From contig CAYNLI010000056.1 of assembly GCA_964398035.1 (NCBI GenBank), positions 1 through 18,192 of the forward strand: a stretch of 18,192 bases of DNA, read 5' to 3'. The translations under genes and the position numbers were made by a program. The DNA is from Saonia sp964398035. GTDB lineage: Bacteria; Bacteroidota; Bacteroidia; Flavobacteriales; Flavobacteriaceae. The notes below the pieces were generated by a model. The model ran no database searches. It saw only the letters and a program-made list of their open reading frames with translations, and was not told where the DNA came from. Shown piece after piece: positions 6,726-13,585 of this stretch (position 1 is its first letter; the number at the start of each line of letters is the position of its first letter).

Positions 6726-6793
6726 TATAATATTCTTTTGAATTAGCTGAAATAAATATAGGAATAATCAATTGGTATTAAACCTTTTTGACA

Positions 6794-6826
6794 AAGAAAT
6801 GCAATTAACTGCAATGCTGATTTCTT
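6794..6826 (-). terminator. Weak AT-rich hairpin after the histidine kinase
   Basis: AAGAAAT (6794-6800) and ATTTCTT (6820-6826) form a 7-bp stem that GCA/TGC can extend inward. It starts three bases after the kinase stop codon. It is AT-rich and has no long T-run, so termination is possible but unproved. Confidence 0.3.
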
Positions 6827-6829
6827 AAT

Positions 6830-8044
6830 TTATGAAGTTGAAGGAAAATGTTCGCTAATTTCTTTGAAATTTATAATATAGTGGGTGCCTTTATTTGAAA
6901 AATCCCTTATTATAGCACCTCTGAGTTGTCTTGTTAAATTATTGATGAGCTTTAATCCAAGCGACTTGGTATTTCCATGATTTACATTATCTGAATAACC
7001 AATTCCGTTGTCTCCAATTTTTAGGATACAGTTTTCATCGCTGCTCTTTTTTAGGTTGATGTATATTTCACCCGCATCATCTCCTTTTATACCATATTTA
7101 AGTGCATTGGTAATGATTTCATTTATTAATAAACCTAACGGAATGGACGTATTTATATCCAAATTCACGTCGTATATATCCACATTCAGTTTTATATTGC
7201 TATTATTCCCTTTTAATGAACGTATTAAATATTCACAAAGCTCTATTACGTAAGATTTATAGTCAATTTTGGAAATATCGTCACGCATATAGAGCATCTC
7301 ATGTATCATTGCCATAGAAATAACACGATTTTGACTACTCTTAATAAGGGTTTTCATTTTTTTGTCTTGAATACTGTTGGACTGTAGACTCAATAAACTA
7401 GATATAGTCTGTAGATTATTTTTGACCCTATGGTGTATTTCTTTTAATAATGTTTCTTTTTCGTTGATTTGTGCTACTATTTCTCTTTTGGATTTATATA
7501 AGTTATGGTGAACCCTTAAAAGATGTTTGCCCACAACACCACCCAATATAAAGACACAGAATAAGATGCTCAATAGACTGAACAAGCTTTGGGATTCAAC
7601 AGGCACAACGTTGGGAATAAAATTGTATTTGGGAAGTCCCTGTATATATATAAGTACTATGATAACTAAGTTGAGGTATAAGTACATTTTGCCATACACA
7701 CGTGTGGTTGCATATCCAGAAAATACAATAAGAGCCAATACAAAGATAAATGGACTGTTGATGCCACCACTGAATAGAGTAATGGTAGTGGCTCCTATCA
7801 TTGCAAGAGAAGAGGTGGCAATATAAGTTGCATATAAACTTATGTGATATTTATGACCTAGATTGGCTATCAGGTTCAGTATGCCAAATGCCAAGAAAAC
7901 CCATGGTATTACTCTTTGAATATCTAAAATATTGATGCATACCAAAAAAAATAATAAAGAAAAAAGAGAAGAAAAATAGTTTACTTTAAGTGCTAAACGG
8001 GTTTTGTCTTTTAAACGTTCTTGATCCAAGATGGTTTTTTGCAT
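6830..8044 (-). CDS. Membrane sensor histidine kinase, HisKA_2 type (404 aa)
   Basis: The N-terminal half has six hydrophobic segments, at about residues 24-40, 45-62, 70-90, 97-112, 120-136 and 153-172, with no large extracytoplasmic sensor domain. A short coiled linker (181-200) leads to the phosphoacceptor motif EIHHRVKNNLQ with His204, which defines the HisKA_2 subgroup. The ATP-binding domain shows the N box (LINEIITNALKYG, Asn308 and Asn313), the G1 box (GDNGIGY, Asp345) and a G2-like SLGLKLINNL (361-370). All catalytic parts look intact. No response regulator is adjacent, so its partner is elsewhere. Signal unknown; the multi-helix input suggests a membrane-bound or lipid-soluble cue. 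A terminator at 8161-8198 separates it from secA, so it has its own promoter. Confidence 0.9.
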   Translation of the reverse strand: MQKTILDQERLKDKTRLALKVNYFSSLFSLLFFLVCINILDIQRVIPWVFLAFGILNLIANLGHKYHISLYATYIATSSLAMIGATTITLFSGGINSPFIFVLALIVFSGYATTRVYGKMYLYLNLVIIVLIYIQGLPKYNFIPNVVPVESQSLFSLLSILFCVFILGGVVGKHLLRVHHNLYKSKREIVAQINEKETLLKEIHHRVKNNLQTISSLLSLQSNSIQDKKMKTLIKSSQNRVISMAMIHEMLYMRDDISKIDYKSYVIELCEYLIRSLKGNNSNIKLNVDIYDVNLDINTSIPLGLLINEIITNALKYGIKGDDAGEIYINLKKSSDENCILKIGDNGIGYSDNVNHGNTKSLGLKLINNLTRQLRGAIIRDFSNKGTHYIINFKEISEHFPSTS

Positions 8045-8160
8045 AGTGTAGTTAGCATTTGTTCTTAAACCAAGGGGGATGGACCATTAATATGGCGGCT
8101 TAATTTCAAAAATTGAATAAACGGTTTTTTTGTAAAGCTAATACGTTTTAAGGTATAAAC

Positions 8161-8198
8161 AAAAAACGGCAACTCAATTTAATTTGATGCCGTTTTTT
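8161..8198 (-). terminator. Rho-independent terminator of secA (bidirectional)
   Basis: AAAAAACGGCA (8161-8171) and TGCCGTTTTTT (8188-8198) form a perfect 11-bp inverted repeat, with a loop that can pair further (TCAA/TTGA). Read on the minus strand it lies about 30 bases past the secA stop and ends in a run of T. The matching A-run lets it work on the plus strand too, though no plus-strand gene leads into it. Confidence 0.88.
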
Positions 8199-8228
8199 AT
8201 TAAGTAATAAATGGTGTAAGATTTATGG

Positions 8229-11200
8229 TTAACTTTCAATCAATACCCATTCTCCTTTATTTATAAGGGGTTCAGCTTGTTTATATTTTACAGTTTTGCT
8301 TTCTCCGGACATTACATTCTTTATGGTAACCCTTTCATTTCTGCCGATTTTTGGTCTTTCTCTTACAATAGTTTCTGTAATAGGTGGTCTACCACTTTGA
8401 TTTTGTCCAACCGCTCTATTTTGTGCAGCTAGTTCATCACTATTAGGAATTTCCTCTTTAGAGGTCTGTAATTTTTCTTTTGACCTACTTACAGTTTTTG
8501 CTTCATGAATATCAGTTGTGTTTTCTGAAGGCAATTCTCCTTTGAACAAGAAAGAAATAACCTCTTTGTTTATTTTGTCCATTATGCTCTTGAAAAGTTC
8601 AAAAGCCTCAAATTTGTAGATTAATAATGGGTCTTTTTGTTCATGGACAGCCAATTGAACCGATTGCTTTAGTTCATCCATTTTACGTAAATGGGTTTTC
8701 CATGAATCATCAATAATGGCCAAAGTGATATTCTTTTCAAAATCAGTCACCAATTGTTTTCCATTACTTTCATAAGCTTCCTTAAGGTTGGTCACTACAT
8801 TTAAGGATTTTATACCATCAGTAAAAGGAACAACAATACGCTCAAACTTATTGGCACTATCTTCATATACCTTTTTTATTACAGGAAACGCTGCGGCAGC
8901 ACTACGCTCCATTTTATCTTGATAATGCTTGTAAGTATTTGAGTATAATTCATTTGCTATTTCTTGAACCCCCAACTTGGTGAAATCATCTTCTGATATT
9001 GGAGATGTAATGGAGAAATACTTAATAAGTTCAAACTCAAAATTCTTGTAATCGTTTGCGGATTTGTTGGTGTCAACAATTACCTCACAGGTGTCATAGA
9101 TCATGTTGGCAATATCGACCTTAAGCCGTTCTCCCTGTATGGCGTGGCGTCTACGTTTGTATACTACTTCACGTTGTGCGTTCATAACATCATCATACTC
9201 CAACAAACGCTTACGAACTCCAAAGTTGTTTTCCTCTACTTTTTTCTGGGCACGTTCTATGGATTTGGTCATCATGGAATGTTGAATGACTTCGCCTTCT
9301 TCCAAGCCCATTCTATCCATCATCTTGGCAACCTTATCTGATCCAAACAAACGCATTAGGTTATCTTCCAACGAAACATAGAATTGTGAGCTTCCTGGAT
9401 CTCCCTGTCTACCAGAACGGCCTCTTAACTGCCTGTCAACTCTTCTAGAATCATGCCTTTCTGTACCAACAATGGCAAGGCCACCGGCTTTTTTAACGGC
9501 ATCTATCAACTTAATATCTGTTCCCCTACCGGCCATGTTGGTCGCTATGGTAACAATACCCGCATTACCAGCTTCTGCGACAATATCTGCTTCTTTTTTA
9601 TGAAGCTTGGCATTTAAGACATTGTGTGGAACTTTACGAATACTCAACATTCTGGAAAGTAGCTCAGAAATCTCAACTGAAGTAGTACCTATCAATACAG
9701 GTCTTCCTGACTCTGATAGTATGGTTACTTCATCTATAATGGCATTGTACTTTTCCCTTTTTGTCTTATATATTAAATCTTGTCTGTCATCTCTAATAAT
9801 AGGTCTGTTGGTTGGAATTTCCACAACATCCAACTTATAGATTTCCCAAAATTCACCAGCTTCGGTAACAGCAGTACCCGTCATCCCTGATAATTTTTGG
9901 TACATCCTAAAATAATTCTGCAGGGTAACTGTTGCAAAGGTTTGGGTCAAGGCTTCAATCTTTACATTTTCCTTGGCTTCTATGGCTTGGTGCAATCCAT
10001 CTGAATATCTACGGCCATCCATGATACGCCCAGTTTGCTCATCTACAATCATTACCTTATTGTCCATCACAACATACTCCACATCTTTTTCAAAAAGAGT
10101 GTATGCTTTCAACAACTGGCTCATGGTATGGATACGCTCACTTTTAATGGCGAAATTCTTAAAAAGTTCGTCTTTGAGCTCTGCCTCTTTTTCTATTTCA
10201 AGATTTTGGTTTTCTATTTCTGCAATTTCACCACCAATATCAGGCATTACAAAGAAATCCTTGTCCTGTTCCCCAGAAATATAATCAACGCCTTTATCTG
10301 TAAGCTCTATCTGATTGTTTTTTTCATCTATCACAAACAATAGTTCTTCATCTACCTTGGGCATTTCCCTATTGTTGTCCTGCATATAAAAGTTTTCTGT
10401 CTTTTGTAGCAGTTGCTTTACGCCTTCTTCACTTAAAAATTTTATAAGCGCTTTATTCTTGGGCAAACCTCTATGAACTCTAAGCAATAGAAAACCACCT
10501 TCTTTAGTATCTCCTGATGCAATCAGTTTTTTAGCTTCGGCCAAGACTCCTGTCAAAAATTGACGTTGTTTATGTACAATTTCACCAACCTTGGGTTTTA
10601 ACTCATTAAATTCATGACGGTCTCCTTCAGGTACTGGCCCAGAAATAATCAATGGGGTACGGGCATCATCAATTAAAACTGAATCTACTTCATCCACAAT
10701 GGCATAATGATGTGGACGTTGCACCAAATCACTGGGCGTATGTGCCATATTATCCCTTAGATAATCAAAACCAAATTCATTATTGGTGCCATATGTGATA
10801 TCCGCATTGTATGCAGCTCTTCTTCCTTCAGAATTGGGTTTGTGCTTATCAATACAGTCTACAGAAAGTCCGTGGAACTCAAACATTGGAGCCATCCATG
10901 CACTATCTCTTTTTGCCAAGTAATCATTTACGGTTACCAAATGTGTTCCGTTGCCAGTAAGGGCATTCAAATACATGGGTAAAGTTGCTACAAGGGTTTT
11001 TCCTTCACCTGTATGCATTTCTGCAATTTTTCCTTGGTGTAAGGAAATGCCTCCTATTAACTGCACGTCATAATGGACCATATCCCAAGTCACCTCTTTA
11101 CCAGCGGCGTTCCAAGAGTTTTTCCATATGGCGTTGTCACCGTCCAAGGTTACATAATCTGCTGTGCTAGAAAGTGACCTGTCAAATTCTGTAGCAGTAA

Positions 11201-11591
11201 CAGAGAGGGTTTCGTTGTTCACAAAACGTTTGGCAGTTTCTTTGACCACAGCAAAGGCCTCTGGTAATATTTCGTCCAACGTTTCTTGGGAACATTTATA
11301 GATTTCTTCCTTTAAATTGTCTATTTCTGTGTAGAGATCTTCATTCTTATCAATATCAGTAGAGGCTTTTGCTTCTTCATTTAATTGATCTATCTTTTGG
11401 GTAATGTCCTTATGACTTTCTTTTATGTGTAGTTTAAAGTCAATTGTCTTTTGCCTTAACGCATCATGACTCAACTCTTCCAACTCTTTTTCAAAGGATC
11501 TTATTTTGTCAACTAAGGGCTGTAATTCCTTTACATCTTTCTGTGATTTATCACCAACAAAAACCTTTAGTACAGAATTTAAAAAATTCAT
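8229..11591 (-). CDS. secA: SecA preprotein translocase ATPase (1120 aa)
   Basis: SecA is the ATP-driven motor that pushes unfolded proteins through SecYEG. Seen in order: N-terminal helix; a long charged insertion at about residues 55-105; Walker A MHTGEGKT (192-199); VNDYLAKRD; NEFGFDYLRDNM; the DEAD-type IVDEVDS (298-304); DDARTPLIISGP; a large insertion in the region after 330; TNMAGRGTDIKL; ERHDSRRVDRQLRGRSGRQG; and the helical scaffold and wing with LEYDDVMNAQREVVY. The length exceeds the 901 residues of E. coli SecA, as usual in Bacteroidota. The C-terminus ends in KGEWVLIES with no Cys-rich zinc finger, so a SecB/zinc contact of the E. coli type is absent. The gene seems monocistronic, with the strong terminator at 8161-8198 after it and the DUF2795 terminator before it. 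Confidence 0.98.
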   Translation of the reverse strand: MNFLNSVLKVFVGDKSQKDVKELQPLVDKIRSFEKELEELSHDALRQKTIDFKLHIKESHKDITQKIDQLNEEAKASTDIDKNEDLYTEIDNLKEEIYKCSQETLDEILPEAFAVVKETAKRFVNNETLSVTATEFDRSLSSTADYVTLDGDNAIWKNSWNAAGKEVTWDMVHYDVQLIGGISLHQGKIAEMHTGEGKTLVATLPMYLNALTGNGTHLVTVNDYLAKRDSAWMAPMFEFHGLSVDCIDKHKPNSEGRRAAYNADITYGTNNEFGFDYLRDNMAHTPSDLVQRPHHYAIVDEVDSVLIDDARTPLIISGPVPEGDRHEFNELKPKVGEIVHKQRQFLTGVLAEAKKLIASGDTKEGGFLLLRVHRGLPKNKALIKFLSEEGVKQLLQKTENFYMQDNNREMPKVDEELLFVIDEKNNQIELTDKGVDYISGEQDKDFFVMPDIGGEIAEIENQNLEIEKEAELKDELFKNFAIKSERIHTMSQLLKAYTLFEKDVEYVVMDNKVMIVDEQTGRIMDGRRYSDGLHQAIEAKENVKIEALTQTFATVTLQNYFRMYQKLSGMTGTAVTEAGEFWEIYKLDVVEIPTNRPIIRDDRQDLIYKTKREKYNAIIDEVTILSESGRPVLIGTTSVEISELLSRMLSIRKVPHNVLNAKLHKKEADIVAEAGNAGIVTIATNMAGRGTDIKLIDAVKKAGGLAIVGTERHDSRRVDRQLRGRSGRQGDPGSSQFYVSLEDNLMRLFGSDKVAKMMDRMGLEEGEVIQHSMMTKSIERAQKKVEENNFGVRKRLLEYDDVMNAQREVVYKRRRHAIQGERLKVDIANMIYDTCEVIVDTNKSANDYKNFEFELIKYFSITSPISEDDFTKLGVQEIANELYSNTYKHYQDKMERSAAAAFPVIKKVYEDSANKFERIVVPFTDGIKSLNVVTNLKEAYESNGKQLVTDFEKNITLAIIDDSWKTHLRKMDELKQSVQLAVHEQKDPLLIYKFEAFELFKSIMDKINKEVISFLFKGELPSENTTDIHEAKTVSRSKEKLQTSKEEIPNSDELAAQNRAVGQNQSGRPPITETIVRERPKIGRNERVTIKNVMSGESKTVKYKQAEPLINKGEWVLIES

Positions 11592-11752
11592 AATTATAAT
11601 CTATTTTTTAAAAAATTGAACAAGATTAAATTGCCCAATTTTATGTATTGTTAAGATGCCATTAAAGTTATGGCGATTCTTGTTTTATTGCAAAAGGTAT
11701 TCCAGTTTAATTGTAGGCATAAATTTCTGCCATGCTGTCAAAATTACATAAA

Positions 11753-11778
11753 AAAAAAGCCTCAATTGAGACTTTTTT
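11753..11778 (-). terminator. Terminator of the DUF2795 gene (bidirectional)
   Basis: An A-run plus G (11753-11759) pairs with C plus a T-run (11772-11778). Inside, CTCAATTGAG (11761-11770) is a perfect palindrome, and one C/A mismatch separates the two stem parts. It lies about 27 bases past the DUF2795 stop and insulates that gene from secA. Confidence 0.8.
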
Positions 11779-11805
11779 AGTGTATTTCGGTATATAATAG
11801 TGTTA

Positions 11806-12030
11806 TTAATACTCGTCCTCGTTCCAGAGGTAATCCTCTTCTGTGGGATAATCTGGCCATATCTCTCCGATAGACTCATAGACTTCTCCGCCTTCTTCCT
11901 CCATGGATTGTAAATTTTCTACAACTTCCAAGGGAGCTCCAGTTCTAATGGAATAATCAATTAATTCGTCTTTTGTGGCTGGCCACGGTGCATCACTTAA
12001 ATAAGATGCTAATTCTAAAGTCCAATACAT
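11806..12030 (-). CDS. DUF2795-family small acidic protein (74 aa)
   Basis: The 74-residue soluble protein starts MYWTLELASYLSDAPWPATKDELIDYSIRTG and ends in a very acidic tail (about residues 52-74, rich in Asp, Glu and Trp). The motif set, in which a short helical region with PATKDEL is followed by VVENLQSMEEEGGEVYESIGEIWPD, matches DUF2795 proteins of Bacteroidota in my recollection. In these genomes they often lie next to the corrinoid adenosyltransferase gene, as here (137 bp downstream of it on the same strand). The function is unknown. Unlike most genes in the window, it has a well-formed promoter just upstream and a terminator just downstream, so it is probably expressed on its own, perhaps strongly. 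Confidence 0.85.
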   Translation of the reverse strand: MYWTLELASYLSDAPWPATKDELIDYSIRTGAPLEVVENLQSMEEEGGEVYESIGEIWPDYPTEEDYLWNEDEY

Positions 12031-12057
12031 TGTACTAGTTTAATTTTGAAATTTTTG

Positions 12058-12087
12058 CAAATGTAAATTTTAAAAGGTAATAGCCAA
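12058..12087 (-). promoter_or_regulatory. Bacteroidota-type promoter of the DUF2795 gene
   Basis: On the minus strand the -7 element is TACATTTG (complement of 12058-12065), a perfect fit to TAnnTTTG. The -33 element is TTG (complement of 12085-12087). The spacing is exactly 19 nt. Transcription would start near 12051, giving a leader of about 20 nt before the ATG at 12030. Confidence 0.7.
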
Positions 12088-12166
12088 GTTATTTTACAAC
12101 TATTTTTGACTATTCTATAAATTTATTTTGCTTTAATAGTTTGATAACGAAGAAATCACGGATTTA

Positions 12167-12742
12167 TTAGTGTTTTTTACTGGGAATCCAATTAATTTCT
12201 TTCACTTTTAAATCTTTGGATAATTTCCGTGCCAAGACAAAAAGGTAATCGGAAAGCCTGTTAATATAGGCAATAACATTATCCTCAAAAGGATTTTTTT
12301 TATATAAATGGACTGCCTGCCGTTCTGCTCTTCTACAAACTGTACGGGCAATATGACAGTATGACACCGTTTGGTGGCCTCCAGGGAGTATAAAATGAGT
12401 CATTTTGGGCAGAAACTCATTCATGGTGTCAATTTCTTTTTCCAGTAAATCAATATCCGTTTGGTCTATTTCGGAAATATTTAAACGTTTTTCTCCATTT
12501 TTTAAGACTGCCTTTTTAGGGTCAGTAGCCAAAATTGCCCCAATTGTAAAAAGTTTAACTTGTATTATGGTCAGTATTTCTTGGGTATGTGTATCTATTT
12601 CTTGATCACGGATAAGTCCTAACCATGAGTTTAGTTCATCAATGGTTCCATAAGCATCAATCCTAATATGATGTTTTGCAACACGGGTGCCACCAAATAG
12701 GGAAGTAGTGCCTTTATCTCCAGTTTTGGTATAGATTTTCAT
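12167..12742 (-). CDS. PduO-type ATP:cob(I)alamin adenosyltransferase (191 aa)
   Basis: The enzyme transfers the 5'-deoxyadenosyl group of ATP to cob(I)alamin or cob(I)yrinic acid a,c-diamide, making coenzyme B12. With the start at 12742 the protein opens MKIYTKTGDKGTTSLFGG, the conserved ATP-binding N-terminus. Other family motifs are DAYGTIDELNSWLGL (29-43), FILPGGH (117-123), ARTVCRRAERQ (132-142) and NRLSDYLFVLAR (161-172). The frame stays open to an ATG at 12802, but the 20 extra residues are unlike the family, so I reject that start. The gene lies 86 bp downstream of a 43-residue membrane protein gene, and a DUF2795 gene follows. No other B12 gene is in the window, consistent with salvage or with biosynthesis encoded elsewhere. 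Confidence 0.94.
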   Translation of the reverse strand: MKIYTKTGDKGTTSLFGGTRVAKHHIRIDAYGTIDELNSWLGLIRDQEIDTHTQEILTIIQVKLFTIGAILATDPKKAVLKNGEKRLNISEIDQTDIDLLEKEIDTMNEFLPKMTHFILPGGHQTVSYCHIARTVCRRAERQAVHLYKKNPFEDNVIAYINRLSDYLFVLARKLSKDLKVKEINWIPSKKH

Positions 12743-12828
12743 TTTTTGGCGATTAAATTCTTGGATTGTTATATTAATTTGATGGTTGAAAGAAAAAGTC
12801 AATTTTGTATTTTCTTTACTATCAATGT

Positions 12829-12960
12829 TTATTCACGTTTATGTTTCCCATCCATAAATTTTCTGGACTTTCTTTCTTTTTTTCTGCCGCCGCCCATTTT
12901 AATGATAACATAAATAATGGCAAGTACTCCCAACGCAATATAAATAGAATATTTACTCAT
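12829..12960 (-). CDS. Small single-helix basic membrane protein (43 aa)
   Basis: This short frame encodes MSKYSIYIALGVLAIIYVII, then KMGGGRKKERKSRKFMDG and KHKRE before TAA. A membrane helix (residues 4-21) precedes a strongly basic cytoplasmic tail containing RKSRKFM. I recall similar 40-50 residue proteins with a helix followed by KKRKSRKFM-like tails in Flavobacteriaceae, without known function. The helix-plus-positive tail arrangement is too coherent to be chance, and no better frame covers the interval on the other strand. It sits between the methyltransferase-like gene (128 bp upstream) and the adenosyltransferase (86 bp downstream), with two hairpins before its start codon. It may be co-transcribed with the adenosyltransferase. 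Confidence 0.65.
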   Translation of the reverse strand: MSKYSIYIALGVLAIIYVIIKMGGGRKKERKSRKFMDGKHKRE

Positions 12961-12977
12961 AAGAATGATATTTTATT

Positions 12978-13014
12978 CCCACTTAGTGGGTTTATTACCC
13001 CGACGCTGGCGTCG
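12978..13014 (-). other. Cluster of short hairpins upstream of the 43-aa gene
   Basis: CCCAC-TTA-GTGGG (12978-12990) and CGACGC-TG-GCGTCG (13001-13014) are perfect inverted repeats. A third, GGGT-TTATT-ACCC (12988-13000), shares the GGG arm with the first, so these two cannot form at once. On the minus strand the last hairpin ends 17 nt before the ATG at 12960. There is no strong T-run, so simple termination of the upstream operon is not assured; an attenuator or operator is possible. Confidence 0.45.
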
Positions 13015-13087
13015 AATATAAAATTTATCTTAAATTCAAGACTCTTGGGTCTGCCACAAGGGTATTGATTATACTAAATGTACAGCA

Positions 13088-13576
13088 TTATATCCGAATC
13101 TTAAAATGCTCTCTTGCCTGTTTCTTTCTAAAAAATACTGCTCCACAATAAAACATATCAATTGTAATTATAACCTGTTCAGTGTTTTTTATACGCTCCC
13201 ATGCAGCTGTGTTTTTAGAAGAATGATGAATATCGTTTATAATGATCATAGTGTTATTTTGAATGTTGATTAAATTTAATGTAGCATTAATAGGCGTATC
13301 AAAATAAATAATATCAAAGGTTTTTTTGTCAAAATGAATATGTGGAAAATGAGAGGTAATTGAATTTTTAATATTTTCATCATTTTTATGAATGAAGACA
13401 TTTTTTATCTCAAAATAGGCAATGCTTTTTAATAGAATATTTAAAGTCTTAGTGTTGGGGTATTTTTTTTTGGAGTACAGGCATTTAGTTACATAATCAT
13501 AAACAAATGGAGAATGTACACCATGTTGGTTAGTGGAGGTGAACAAGAATTTTAGATATGCAATAAATGGGTACAT
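13088..13576 (-). pseudogene. Methyltransferase-like protein lacking the SAM-binding core (162 aa)
   Basis: The N-terminal STNQHGVHSPFVYDYVTKC (residues 14-32) and the C-terminal GAVFFRKKQAREHFKIRI (145-162) are recognisable ends of a flavobacterial class I SAM-dependent methyltransferase family, normally about 230-250 residues by my recollection. FDIIYFD (87-93), INDIHHS (113-119) and the Trp126 region also fit. The middle is missing: about 70 residues are gone, and where the family has LELGTSLGIA, the SAM-binding motif, this protein has FIHKNDEN (61-68). The frame is intact, so it is probably translated, but it should not bind SAM. It lies 9 bp downstream of the uup-like gene in the same operon. 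Either it is a decaying gene or it was repurposed as a non-catalytic protein. The Lys/Asn/Ile-rich composition suits relaxed selection. Confidence 0.7.
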
Positions 13577-13585
13577 AGCATATAA

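Noticed and set aside
8229..11591. SecA as truncated because the zinc finger is missing
   Set aside because: The C-terminal segment ending KGEWVL is normal for Bacteroidota SecA, and the long size reflects usual insertions in this phylum.
12743..12802. Upstream start for the adenosyltransferase (20 extra residues)
   Set aside because: The family starts directly with MKIYTKTGDKG; the extra residues look untranslated.
12805..13068. 87-residue frame on the plus strand between the adenosyltransferase and the methyltransferase-like gene
   Set aside because: Its product looks like random low-complexity sequence, and it covers the minus-strand 43-residue gene, which has a clear helix-plus-basic-tail design.
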